Shown one piece after another: positions 22,545 to 30,937 of a stretch of DNA of 64,000 nt. How positions within the stretch are numbered: the first letter of the stretch is position 1; the number at the start of each line of letters is the position of its first letter. The notes beneath the pieces were generated by a model, which saw only the letters and a program-made list of their open reading frames with translations, ran no database searches and was not told where the DNA came from. Position numbers and translations under genes: made by a program. Source of the stretch: Mesorhizobium sp. M1B.F.Ca.ET.045.04.1.1 (GTDB lineage Bacteria > Pseudomonadota > Alphaproteobacteria > Rhizobiales > Rhizobiaceae); NCBI RefSeq assembly GCF_003952465.1, contig NZ_CP034448.1, forward strand, positions 5,867,001 through 5,931,000, given 5' to 3'.

Positions 22545-22589
22545 GGAAGCGGCCCACGACCCATGCCATGCCCGGTCGGACCTTTTTTG
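22545..22589 (-). promoter_or_regulatory. Upstream block shared by the Gly/Asn-rich gene pair, copy 1
   Basis: Read on the plus strand: GGAAGCGGCCCACGACCC, 16 variable bases, GACCTTTTTT. The copy at 23752-23796 has the same parts with the same 16-base gap. It lies about 115 bases upstream of the ATG at 22430. It may be a promoter with a regulator site; the response regulator at 21154 is a candidate binder (inference). Confidence 0.65.
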
Positions 22590-22872
22590 CCGCCGCCTGG
22601 GGACCATCGTCGCAACCAAGGGGAGAAACGGCTCGAAGCGGTTACTGCCCCTGCGTTAACCAAATCGCTTGGAAATTGTCCTGCAATTCTTTATGAATGT
22701 CGCCTGCGAGAACCACGCGGACGCCCAACGAGCCGCGGCATGCTACGGCGCAGATGTCTCTACTTGGACGCGAAAAGCACCGTGACACTTTGATTTGCGA
22801 ATGGATTGTTTCCCCGATTTGCGGGGCCATCCGCCAAGAGCCCGCCTTACCCGGCAGCCGTTCTTAGGGCCT

Positions 22873-22901
22873 AAAAAAGTACCCCCGCCAAAAGGCGGGG
22901 G
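22873..22901 (-). terminator. Terminator of the 23030 gene
   Basis: On the minus strand GCC-rich stem: CCCCCGCC, loop TTTT, GGCGGGGG, then TACTTTTTT. Stem at 22882-22901, T tract at 22873-22878. It lies about 130 bases after the stop of the second Gly/Asn-rich gene. Its CCCCCGCC stem resembles that of the first paralog's terminator. Confidence 0.8.
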
Positions 22902-23029
22902 CAAGGTGAGCAGCGGGAGTTCTGTCATAAGACGATCAGGACCGAAGAGACGAAGCAAAAGGTGGCAACCTGATTTTGCAGCGCTGGCCTTTGGTCCCTT
23001 AAAGATCTAATCCAGATAGAACCTCGCTC

Positions 23030-23659
23030 TCACAAACTCTTCAGGCGATTGAGATCGGCCATTGTGGCCCTGCGCTCGACGATGGTGCGACCAAACTTGT
23101 CCTCCATCCTAAACCTGCCGTTCTCGATCGTCTCCTTCATTCCATTCCGGTGCGTGACCTGGATGCTGTTGTTGCTTACCTCGACCTTGTCGCCGGTCAG
23201 CGCGTTTACGTGATCATCGACATCGGCGGTGCCGGTGCTTGCGTTGGAGGCGCCGTTCGCTGCGCCCTTGCTGTTGCCGTTGGTTCCACCGCTGTTGCTG
23301 TTGCCGCTATTTCCACCGCTGTTGCTGTTACCGCTATTTCCACCGCTGTTGCTGTTGCCGCTATTTCCGCCGCTGTTGCTGTTACCGCTATTTCCGCCGC
23401 TGTTGCTGTTACCGCTGCCGCTGCTATTGCCCCCAGAATTGCCGTTCCCACTATTGCCGTTGCCGTTATTGCCGCCCGAGTTGCCGTTCCCGTTCCCGCC
23501 GCCGCTGTTCCCGCCGCCATTGCCATTGCCGCCGCCTTTACCGGCATAGGCCTTGGCCACAACAAACCCTTCGACGGAGAGATGAAAAGGCGCGACAACA
23601 AGCGCCAACGCAGTGAGCGCTCGCAAGACTAGCCTGCAGCCCATGCGCGCTACGCGCAT
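23030..23659 (-). CDS. Exported Gly/Asn-rich protein 2, paralog of the 21948 product
   Basis: A protein of about 209 residues. The start at 23659 follows GGGGAGAATGGG and precedes a signal peptide (LRALTALALVVAPFHL, cleavage near KAYAG). A Gly/Asn/Ser region of about 110 residues follows, which contains five copies of a nine-residue unit (GNSNSGGNS). The C-terminal 40 residues (IQVTHRNGMKETIENGRFRM then GRTIVERRATMADLNRLKSL) match paralog 1 closely. An in-frame ATG at 23737 would add 26 residues without similarity. The product is probably a secreted or surface protein; the role is unknown. Confidence 0.8.
   Translation of the reverse strand: MRVARMGCRLVLRALTALALVVAPFHLSVEGFVVAKAYAGKGGGNGNGGGNSGGGNGNGNSGGNNGNGNSGNGNSGGNSSGSGNSNSGGNSGNSNSGGNSGNSNSGGNSGNSNSGGNSGNSNSGGTNGNSKGAANGASNASTGTADVDDHVNALTGDKVEVSNNSIQVTHRNGMKETIENGRFRMEDKFGRTIVERRATMADLNRLKSL
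23286..23420. repeat. Tandem repeat of 27 bp, five copies, inside the 23030 gene
   Basis: Five units of 27 bases starting at 23286, 23313, 23340, 23367 and 23394. Units differ by a few third-position changes (A/G alternation) and the last is degenerate. Each unit encodes GNSNSGGNS. There are no spacers, so this is not a CRISPR array. Copy number may vary between strains. Confidence 0.9.
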
Positions 23660-23751
23660 CCCATTCTCCCCATACCGGCCATCCGGCCCTTCGGCCGAAC
23701 TACCCCACCGGCAATGTCGCAGCATCAGCATCCCCAATCAGCGCGCCGTGT

Positions 23752-23796
23752 GGAAGTGGCCCACGACCCTTGTCTTGTTTGCTCAGACCTTTTTGG
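23752..23796 (-). promoter_or_regulatory. Upstream block shared by the Gly/Asn-rich gene pair, copy 2
   Basis: Plus strand: GGAAGTGGCCCACGACCC, 16 variable bases, GACCTTTTTGG. Seventeen of the first 18 bases and the GACCTTTTT end match copy 1, while the middle 16 differ. It lies about 93 bases upstream of the ATG at 23659. Conservation of two outer blocks with a fixed gap points to selection on a binding site or promoter. Confidence 0.65.
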
Positions 23797-23886
23797 TGAC
23801 AATATCGGACTAAAGTCCTATCTCAACCACCAGATGTAGTCCGGCATGGCTGCGCGCACAGCTTTTTTCTAGCGCGGCCAGCGGTT

Positions 23887-24030
23887 TAAAGCAGGTCGCG
23901 CCGAAACGGATTCGGGCGACACGCTCTTAGTTTCACTTTTACGCATGTCGTTTTCCCAAAACCGCTGCCCACTTTTGGGCGACATGCGTCTTAGTTTCAC
24001 TTTTACGCATGTCGTTTTCCAAAACCGCCG
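23887..24030. repeat. Dispersed hairpin element, copy C with truncated tandem duplicate
   Basis: AAAGCAGGTCGCG opens the element. The hairpin at 23941-23989 is ACGCATGTCG, TTTT, CCCAAAA, 11-base loop, TTTTGGG, CGACATGCGT. A second left arm (ACGCATGTCG at 24005-24014, CCAAAACCGCC after it) follows without its right arm. Compared with copy A two base pairs of the stem have changed on both sides. Confidence 0.9.
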
Positions 24031-24039
24031 CGACAAGCG

Positions 24040-24941
24040 TCAACCTGGCGACGGAACCGGCGCTCTCGCCGTCACGGCCGCGCCGAGGGCGGCGGCGATC
24101 ACGGCAGCGATGCCGGCGCACTGCAAGGCGCTCAGGCTCTCATGCAGGAACAGGAAGCCTGTCAAGGCGCCGCCCGCCGGTTCCAGACAGACGATCATGC
24201 CATAGACCTTGGCCGGCATTCTGGCCAGCACCATCATCTCCAGCCAGAAGGGCAGCGCGCTGGAGAACAGCGCGACGACGACCGCGCCCGCCATGACATT
24301 TGGATCGGTGAGATAAGGCTCCGCCGCGGTAAAGCCGAAAGGCAGCGCAACCAGCGCCGCGATCGCCATGCCGTAGGCCGAGGTGCGGGCGCCGAGCTCG
24401 GCGCCGGCCTTTTGCGCGAAGATGATGTAGAGCCCCCAGCAGCCGCCTGCGGCAAGCGCAAGCAGCACGCCCACCGGATCGAGTCCCCGGCTGACATCGG
24501 CCCCATGGTTGACGTCAGCAAACGGCGAGAGCAGCACGATGCCGGCGACCGCCAGCCCCATCCAGACGAGGTCGAGCAGGCGCCTGGAGCCCAGCATCGC
24601 GACGAAGAGCGGGCCGGTGAACTCGAGCGCCACGCAAATGCCCAGCGGAATGCGCTCGAGCGCGGCATAAAAGATCAGGTTCATGACCGAAACAGTGACG
24701 CCATAGGCGGCGAGCCAGGGCAGCCCCTTCGTGTCGGCATTATTTTCCAGGGCCTGAGCACCGCCGCCAGCATCACCGCGCCGATGGCGAGCCTGAGCAT
24801 CGTCGTGCCCTCCGCGCCCAGAACCGGAAACAGGCCCTTGGCGAAAGCGGCACCCACCTGCACCGATAGAATGGCGGCAAGCAGGCCGAAGATGGGCAAG
24901 GCCGCCGCCTCTGGTTTTGCGATCGGTGTCGACGTCACTTC
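24040..24941 (-). pseudogene. EamA/RhtA-type exporter, frameshifted
   Basis: A ten-helix DMT transporter of about 300 residues split over two frames. The first part starts at GTG 24941 (after GGAGAAGAA) and reads PIAKPEAAALPIFGLLAAIL to MLAAVLRPWK; the second continues ADTKGLPWLAAYGVTVSVMN to the stop at 24040. The break lies at a run of four A on the coding strand (24743-24746); one more A would restore the frame, and the length of 902 bases fits one missing base. RhtA-type proteins export threonine or homoserine. A true mutation, sequencing error or slippage at the A run are all possible. Confidence 0.8.
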
Positions 24942-25489
24942 TTCTCCATTCCCCTGCCCGCACGGTCCGGAGTGGAGATACAGCCTGATGTTTCCCGTGT
25001 CGTGAGGCAGCGGCAGGCTGATAGTGTGACAGGGCGGGGCGATGGCCATCATCGCCACCCGGCACGCATGTTGCGGCGCACAAGGCTTTGAAACTCAAGG
25101 CGCTTTCGCGGATGATGCGCAAGAGTCAACAGCTATGTCCGGATCCTCCTTCCAGTGCCGTTCGCTTCGCGTCATGGTTGACGGTATTATTATTTAACAT
25201 CCTTTACGATAGATACTTCTAAAAAATCAGACCAAATGCCTAAAATATATGAGACCATCGGACCGCCGCTCCAATAGTTCAGTCCGACAACTTTTCCTCC
25301 TGGTTGTCGTTATCACGTCTTTATTTCAAGCCCGTAAGCATTGTGTGTTGCGATGCAACATCCCATGCTACAGTCCTTTAGCCAAGGTGAATATACCGTG
25401 GAGGAGTCGGCGAGTTTGGGTTGCCCGTTGACCGGTACCAATTTCGCAGCCGTCGCCTCGGCCGATGTCGGCGCCGGTGGAAGCCGCTG
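24942..25489. other. Intergenic region, AT-rich in the middle
   Basis: No supported gene. The stretch from about 25180 to 25260 is much richer in A and T than the surroundings and could hold the promoter of the polysaccharide cluster. A 60-residue frame at 25249-25431 has no ribosome site and unusual codon use and is not accepted. Confidence 0.5.
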
Positions 25490-26629
25490 ATGGCGAAGGC
25501 GCGCGACATCCAACTGGACGCGCTGCGGGCCGTTGCCGTGACGCTGGTGCTCTACGCGCATTTCCTTGCGCCGAACGGCACGTCCTTCCTCGGCCATCTC
25601 GGGGTCAGGCTGTTCTTCGTGCTCTCCGGCTTTTTGATCACACGGCTTTTGCTGGATGCGCGTGACACCAATGCATTCGCTTCCGGACCGGCGCTGCGGT
25701 CCTTCTATGCCAGGCGCGCGATCCGGATCTTCCCACCCTATTTCGCGGTGCTGGGGCTCGTCTGGCTCACCGACCTGGAACAGGCCAGGTCCTCGCTCGC
25801 CTGGCATGCGCTCTACCTCTCGAACTTCTGGTACGCGCTGCGCAACGACTGGAACCCCTGGCTGCTCTGCCATTTCTGGAGCCTCAGCATCGAGGAGCAG
25901 TTCTATCTCGCCTGGCCGCTGATCGTGCTTCTGGCGCCGCGCAAACGCATCGAGGCGATCACCATCGGCGTCATCTGCTTCTCCCTCGCCTACCGCTTCT
26001 ACCGGCCCATTGCCGCGGACCCGGCGCTCGCCAGGGACCTGCTGCCGCCGGCCTCGATGGATGCGCTCGCCTGCGGCGCCCTGCTCGCCGTCCGCCGCGC
26101 CAGGGGCGCCGATGTGCCGCGATGGATGCGGCTTTGCTGGCCGGCCCTGGCAGCAGCCTTCCTGCTCGTCGTCTGGTCCGATCCCGGGCCGGCCGACTCG
26201 ACCTGGGAGTGGCCGCGCTGGGTGCTGGTGCAGGTGCTGCCGCTGGTGCCGTTGACGGCGATCGTCGCCGCCTGCTCGACCGGCCTCGGCGGCTGGCTCG
26301 GCAGGCTCGCCGAACGGCGGCCGCTGCTTTCGCTCGGCCGCATCAGCTACGGCGTCTATCTCTACCACCCGATCCTTCTGGCCTATGCCGTCAAGGCGCA
26401 GCCATGGATCCCGCTCAACGTCTCGGAGCAGGGGCCGGGCCGGTTCCTGGTCGCGGGCACCGCCACGATCATCGTGGCCTCGCTCTCCTGGGCGTTTTTC
26501 GAGAAGCCGCTCAATGGCCTCAAGCGCTATTTCCCCTATGTGGCGCGGCCAGTTGCGTCGGGCGACGCCAAATGGACCAGCCGCACGGCTGCCGCGCTCG
26601 AGCTGCCGCGAACGGAGGCGAGGCAATGA
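25490..26629 (+). CDS. Acyltransferase family 3 (OafA/YrhL-like) membrane protein
   Basis: A membrane protein of 379 residues with about ten helices. The N-terminal motif MAKARDIQLDALRAVAVTLV then YAHF contains the conserved arginine and histidine of the family; GVRLFFVLSGFLITRLLL is the second signature and WSLSIEEQFYLAWPL the third. Such enzymes O-acetylate or O-acylate surface polysaccharides and lipids. The start at ATG 25490 is where homology begins. It is the first gene of a cluster with two glycosyltransferases and an ABC exporter. Confidence 0.88.
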   Translation: MAKARDIQLDALRAVAVTLVLYAHFLAPNGTSFLGHLGVRLFFVLSGFLITRLLLDARDTNAFASGPALRSFYARRAIRIFPPYFAVLGLVWLTDLEQARSSLAWHALYLSNFWYALRNDWNPWLLCHFWSLSIEEQFYLAWPLIVLLAPRKRIEAITIGVICFSLAYRFYRPIAADPALARDLLPPASMDALACGALLAVRRARGADVPRWMRLCWPALAAAFLLVVWSDPGPADSTWEWPRWVLVQVLPLVPLTAIVAACSTGLGGWLGRLAERRPLLSLGRISYGVYLYHPILLAYAVKAQPWIPLNVSEQGPGRFLVAGTATIIVASLSWAFFEKPLNGLKRYFPYVARPVASGDAKWTSRTAAALELPRTEARQ

Positions 26630-26696
26630 GGGGCGGCGCCAATATCGGCGATTGGCCGGCACCAACAGGCTGCCACCTGAAACGGTGGGGATATCG

Positions 26697-27806
26697 ATGA
26701 CCGCCGCCCCTCTCATCTCCGTGCTTTTGCCCGTCTACAATGCCGAGCCCTATGTCGGCGCCGCGATCCAATCGATCCTGCGCCAGGACTACGGCGGGCT
26801 CGAGGTCATCGCCATTGACGACGGATCGACCGACCGGTCGCTGGAGATCCTCGAGCGCTGCCGCCGGGACGACAGCCGCGTGTCCATCATTTCGCGCGAG
26901 AATCGCGGGCTCGTCGCCTCGCTCAACGAGGGGCTGCAGGTAGCGCGGGGCGAGCTCGTCGCGCGCATGGATGCCGACGACTTCGCCTATCCCTGGCGGC
27001 TGTCGCGCCAGGCGGCACTGTTTGCGGCACGGCCCGAGCTCGGCTTCTGCGGCTCGGTCGTCGATCTGCTGCTGCACGGCCGCATCGCCCGGGGCAGGCT
27101 CGATCCGGTGTTCCGCCTCGCCCTCCCGGTGCTGTCAAAATTCTTCACGATCTTCATGCATCCGACGGTGATCTACAACCGCCGGGTCATCGGCGAGGCC
27201 GACCTCCGCTATGACGGCGCTTACCGGCATGCCGAGGATTTCGACCTCTTCAGGCGGCTCGCCGACCGCTATCCGGCGGCCATGATAGAGGAGAGCCTGC
27301 TGGTCTACCGCGTCCATGCCGGCAGCGTGACCAGCCGGCACACCGGCGACATGCGGCGCACGCATCTCAGGATCGTGGCAGAGAATCTCGAGCGCGATGG
27401 CCTGGCGGAGGAGAGCGAGGATTTGCGCGCCATTGGCGATCAAGTCTCGTTCGACACTGTGGCCCGGGCGGCAGCCTTCATGCGCGCGCTGGAAGAGCGG
27501 ATCGCCGCCCTGCCCGACACGACGCGGCCGAGCTTCGAGGCCGGCGCGCTGAACCTCTTCTATTTCCTCTACCAGCTCGTCAACGACGAGGAGCAGCCGG
27601 CCCTGACGCACGAGCTGTTGACGCTGACGGCGAAATGGAACGCCATCCGCCGCCGCGAGAAATACGCGCTCAGCCCCGGCGCCTGGGCGCCCTGGCTCAG
27701 CCATGTCTCGATGTGGGCGGGCAAACGCGCGGACGGGCTGGCCTACCGCCTCAAATCCGCGCCGGCGGGGTCGGTGCTTGCGCCTTATCGGATGGGGGCG
27801 GCATGA
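26697..27806 (+). CDS. GT2 family glycosyltransferase
   Basis: A glycosyltransferase of 369 residues with the GT-A fold at the N-terminus: ISVLLPVYNAEPYVGAAIQS, AIDDGSTDRSLEIL (nucleotide-sugar binding) and the DxD-type ARMDADDFAYPWRL. Later, YRHAEDFDLFRRLADRYP carries the ED acceptor motif. GGTGGGG precedes the ATG. The sugar and acceptor are unknown. It follows the acyltransferase gene by 67 bases and probably acts in the same glycan. Confidence 0.9.
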   Translation: MTAAPLISVLLPVYNAEPYVGAAIQSILRQDYGGLEVIAIDDGSTDRSLEILERCRRDDSRVSIISRENRGLVASLNEGLQVARGELVARMDADDFAYPWRLSRQAALFAARPELGFCGSVVDLLLHGRIARGRLDPVFRLALPVLSKFFTIFMHPTVIYNRRVIGEADLRYDGAYRHAEDFDLFRRLADRYPAAMIEESLLVYRVHAGSVTSRHTGDMRRTHLRIVAENLERDGLAEESEDLRAIGDQVSFDTVARAAAFMRALEERIAALPDTTRPSFEAGALNLFYFLYQLVNDEEQPALTHELLTLTAKWNAIRRREKYALSPGAWAPWLSHVSMWAGKRADGLAYRLKSAPAGSVLAPYRMGAA

Positions 27807-27861
27807 GAGTGATACGCGAGGTTGTCTTAAAGGGTGGCAACCGCCAACGCTGGCGGGACAG

Positions 27862-27909
27862 CACCCCCCTCTGTCCTGCCGGACATGTCCGGCAGGACAG
27901 AGGGGGGTG
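27862..27909. repeat. Perfect 48-bp palindrome between glycosyltransferase genes
   Basis: Every base from 27862 to 27909 pairs with its mirror base; the centre is ACATGT at 27883-27888. The arms begin CACCCCCCTCTGTCCTGCCG. It belongs to the CCCCCTCTGTC repeat family and has the same flanks (GGCGGGACAG before, TGAAGGA after) as the copy at 36130-36162. It would form a strong mRNA hairpin between the two genes. Confidence 0.9.
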
Positions 27910-27969
27910 TGAAGGATCGCGACGCATCGCATCCATTTATCGGGCTGACGCAGCCGCGGAGCCCTCGCC

Positions 27970-28998
27970 GTGAACGCCGAGCGCCATCCGCCGCTGCACT
28001 TCCGCCCGGCCCTGCCCGCCCCGCCTTGGCCCAGGCAGCGGCCGCAGGTCTCCTTCATCGTCTGCACGCGCGACCGCGTCGCGGTGCTGGAAGCCTGCAT
28101 AGGCTCGATCCGCGCCGCCTGCCGGGCCCACCCCGGCTTCGCCGCCGAGCTGGTGGTGGTCGACAATGGCTCGCGCGACGGCACGGCCGAATACCTTTCA
28201 AGGGTCGCCGCGACGTCCGACATCGCGCTGACCGCGATCTCGGAGCCGCGGCCCGGATTGGCGGCGGCGCGCAACGCCGGGCTGGCGCGGGCGCGCGGAC
28301 GCGTGCTGGTCTTCGTCGACGACGACTGCCGGCTCGACCGCAGCTATCTAGCCGACCTTCAGCGCCATTATGCGAGCGGTGAGAAATGGCTGATCCGCGG
28401 CGGCCGCGTCGAGATCGGCGATGCGCGCGACCTGCCCTTCACCATCAAGCGCTGCGACAAGCGCGAGCGGCTGACACGTGCCGTCCATCCGGGCGGCTTC
28501 GTGCTCGGCTGCAACATGACCATGCATCGCGACGTTGCCGCCCGCATCGGGCCGTTCGACGAGCGCTTCGGCGCCGGCGGGGCGCTGCGCTCGGCCGAGG
28601 ACACGGACTATCTGGTGCGCGCCATGCTTGCCGGCATGGCGGTGGAATATGTGCCTGACATGACGATCTTCCACCATCACGGGCGGCGCGACCGCAAGGC
28701 GGTCGACCGGCTGCACCGCGACTATCATTTCGGCAATGGCGCGCTGTGTCTGAAACATTTCCGCCGCGCGCCCTTCCTGCTTCGCCATTTCTACTGGGCC
28801 GCGCGGGCCGCGATGCGCGAACTTGCAGGCGGGCCGCGGTTCGACAGCGATCTCAGGCTGTCGCACTGGCCGATCGTTTTGATGAACCTCGCGGGCGCGG
28901 CGAAGTTCTTGGCTCTCGTGCTTTCTGGACGGCCGCAACGGCAGCCACGGCGCGTCCAGGAAACCACCGAGGCCAGCGCGGAGGCCGGCGCGCGATGA
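27970..28998 (+). CDS. GT2 family glycosyltransferase
   Basis: A protein of 342 residues, GT-A fold: VSFIVCTRDRVAVLEACIGS, VVVDNGSRDGTAEYL, LVFVDDDCRLDRSYL (DxD-like) and GALRSAEDTDYLVRAML (ED motif). It starts with GTG at 27970; no ATG fits. Its C-terminal part has a hydrophobic stretch (WPIVLMNLAGAAKFLALVL) that may tie it to the membrane. It overlaps the ABC transporter gene by ATGA. Probably adds a sugar to the lipid-linked glycan that the ABC protein handles (inference). Confidence 0.9.
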   Translation: MNAERHPPLHFRPALPAPPWPRQRPQVSFIVCTRDRVAVLEACIGSIRAACRAHPGFAAELVVVDNGSRDGTAEYLSRVAATSDIALTAISEPRPGLAAARNAGLARARGRVLVFVDDDCRLDRSYLADLQRHYASGEKWLIRGGRVEIGDARDLPFTIKRCDKRERLTRAVHPGGFVLGCNMTMHRDVAARIGPFDERFGAGGALRSAEDTDYLVRAMLAGMAVEYVPDMTIFHHHGRRDRKAVDRLHRDYHFGNGALCLKHFRRAPFLLRHFYWAARAAMRELAGGPRFDSDLRLSHWPIVLMNLAGAAKFLALVLSGRPQRQPRRVQETTEASAEAGAR

Positions 28999-30767
28999 CC
29001 GGATCTCCGACGCTGTCGATGCTGCACCAGGCGCTCGGCCGCCGGCAGATCGCCCTGCTGCCCGCCGTCGTCGCGCTCGGGCTTGCCAGTGCCGCGCTCG
29101 AAGGGTTCGGCATCGGGCTCATCATCCCGCTGCTCGGCATCATCATGGGACATGGCGAGGCGACCGGCATGGCCGGCCTCTCCGCCCTCCTCCAGAAGGT
29201 CGGCGCCGGACTCGGCGAGCGCGAGCGGCTAGTCGCGATTTCGGCCGCGATCCTCGGCTCGATCCTGCTCAAGAACCTGCTCGCCTACGCCAATTCGGTG
29301 CTGACCGCGCATATCTACGGCAAGGCCAGCCAGGCGATCCGCGCTGCGCTGGCAGGGCAGCTGCTTGGAGTGGGCTATCCGTTCTTCCTGAAGGAGAGCC
29401 CGGGCCGGCTGCTCAACATCATCTCCAACGAATCCTGGCGGGCGTCGGACGCCATCCAGGGGATGCTAGGCGCCATCGTCAGCGCCTCGGCAGCTATCAT
29501 CCTGCTCGCCTTCCTGCTGCTGCTCTCCTGGCAGATGACGCTTTTGGTGATGCTCGGCCTTGCGCTGGTGCAGGCGGCGCATATGGCGCTGTCGGCGCAT
29601 CTCAGGGCGCCCAGCCGCGGCGTTGCCGCGCGCAACAGCGCCTTGGCCTCGCGGATGCTGCATCTGGTGCACGCCGGCCGGCTGATCCGCATCTTCGGCC
29701 AGGAGCAGCGCGAGAAGGCGGCGTTCGAGAAGGCATCGGATGGAGTCCGGCGGGCGGCTTTCCTGCTCTCCAATCGCCAGGGCGCGCTGGCGCCGCTGAC
29801 GGAAGTGCTGCACGCCATGCTGTTCCTGGCGGTGGTGATCGGCGCCTGGCTTGCCGGCTTGAGCTTCCCACTGGTCGCCGCCTTCCTCATCCTGCTCTAC
29901 CGCCTGCAGCCGCATGTCAGGGCGCTGCAGATGACCTGGAGCCAGTTGCAGGGCCTTTCCGGCTCGCTGGAAGAGGTGACCTGGCTGCTCGACCCGACGG
30001 GCAAGCCGGCGCCGCCGCAAGGCAGCCGGCCGTTTGCAGGCTTGAACGAGAAGATTGCCTTCGAGAGCGTGAGCTTCAGCTATGCCAATGAGGAGCAGCG
30101 CGCGGCCGTGCTGCACACCGCGAGCTTCGATATCGTGAGCGGCCGCTCGACGGCGCTGATCGGCCGCTCCGGCGCCGGCAAGACGACGATCGTCAACCTG
30201 CTCTGCCGCTTCGTTGAGCCGGACGGCGGCCGCATCCTCGTCGACGGCGCGCCGCTAGGCGACATCGACCCGGTCGCATGGCGGGCCCATATCGCTTTGG
30301 CCAGCCAGGAGCTGGAGCTGGTCGACGGCACCATCCTCGACAACATCACCTACGGCAAGGACACGGCGAGCGCCGAAGAGGCGCGCCAAGCGGCCGAGCT
30401 TGCCGAGGCGCATGAATTCATCGAACGCCTGCCGCAGGCTTATGAGACGGTGGTCGGCTATCGCGGCGTCAACCTGTCGGCCGGGCAAAGGCAGCGCATC
30501 GCGCTCGCCCGCGCGCTGCTGCGCGACCCCGACATACTGATCCTCGACGAAGCCACCAACGCGGTGGACGGGCTGTCCGAAGCGGCGATCGTCGAAACGC
30601 TGAAATCGCGCGCCGGCCGCCGCACCACGATCGTCATCAGCCACCACCACTCGACGATCTCGTTCTGCGACGATCTGGTGATTCTGGAGCATGGACGGGT
30701 GAAGAAGCAGGCCCCGTTCGCCGAGATGGCGACGCGCAGCATGGATGAGCTGTATCAGCCGGAGTGA
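28995..30767 (+). CDS. ABC exporter, fused permease and ATPase (MsbA-like)
   Basis: A protein of 590 residues: a six-helix transmembrane domain (about 1-320) and an ATPase domain (about 345-585). Walker A is IGRSGAGKTTIV, the signature VNLSAGQRQRIALARALL, Walker B DILILDEATNAVDG, H-loop VISHHHST. It is a lipid/glycan exporter type that works as homodimer. It is the last gene of the acyltransferase-GT2-GT2-ABC cluster, so it probably flips a glycolipid or polysaccharide unit. Confidence 0.92.
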   Translation: MTGSPTLSMLHQALGRRQIALLPAVVALGLASAALEGFGIGLIIPLLGIIMGHGEATGMAGLSALLQKVGAGLGERERLVAISAAILGSILLKNLLAYANSVLTAHIYGKASQAIRAALAGQLLGVGYPFFLKESPGRLLNIISNESWRASDAIQGMLGAIVSASAAIILLAFLLLLSWQMTLLVMLGLALVQAAHMALSAHLRAPSRGVAARNSALASRMLHLVHAGRLIRIFGQEQREKAAFEKASDGVRRAAFLLSNRQGALAPLTEVLHAMLFLAVVIGAWLAGLSFPLVAAFLILLYRLQPHVRALQMTWSQLQGLSGSLEEVTWLLDPTGKPAPPQGSRPFAGLNEKIAFESVSFSYANEEQRAAVLHTASFDIVSGRSTALIGRSGAGKTTIVNLLCRFVEPDGGRILVDGAPLGDIDPVAWRAHIALASQELELVDGTILDNITYGKDTASAEEARQAAELAEAHEFIERLPQAYETVVGYRGVNLSAGQRQRIALARALLRDPDILILDEATNAVDGLSEAAIVETLKSRAGRRTTIVISHHHSTISFCDDLVILEHGRVKKQAPFAEMATRSMDELYQPE

Positions 30768-30775
30768 GCGCTGGT

Positions 30776-30930
30776 AATCTCCCCCCTTGAGGGGGAGATG
30801 TCGCCGAAGGCGACAGAAGGGGTCGCCGCGCGTGAAGCGCCAGCGCCTTGCGCGCCCAGAGATGAGTCGGCGCTCTACGTGAGACGACCCCACCCCGATC
30901 CGCTTCGCGGATCGACCCTCCCCTCGAGGG
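30776..30930. repeat. CCCCCTCTGTC-family element (degenerate right end)
   Basis: AATCTCCCCCCTTGAGGGGGAG opens the element in the form seen at 43979 and 53921, then GATGTCGCCGAAGGCGACAG. The right end (GACCCTCCCCTCGAGGG) is altered. It fills the gap between the ABC exporter gene and minE, which converge. Confidence 0.8.
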
Positions 30931-30937
30931 CGAAGGC

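Larger units (their letters stand above)
22431..23029. other. Intergenic region between the two Gly/Asn-rich genes
   Basis: No gene was seen. It holds the upstream block of the first paralog (22545-22589) and the terminator of the second (22873-22901). A 62-residue frame on the minus strand (22642-22830) has no ribosome site or similarity and is not accepted. Confidence 0.6.
23660..24039. other. Intergenic region upstream of the second Gly/Asn-rich gene
   Basis: No gene was seen. It contains the shared block 23752-23796 and, from 23887, the dispersed hairpin element copy C up to the end of the EamA-like gene. Confidence 0.6.

Noticed and set aside
23286..23420. Possible CRISPR array from regular 27-bp repeats
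   Set aside because: The units touch without spacers and encode a repeated peptide in frame; no cas genes are near.
23856..23872. GCTG...CAGC followed by a T run as terminator
   Set aside because: The stem is only four base pairs, and no gene on the plus strand ends nearby.
25313..26716. Antisense frame opposite the acyltransferase
   Set aside because: Shadow; arginine- and glutamate-rich without structure.
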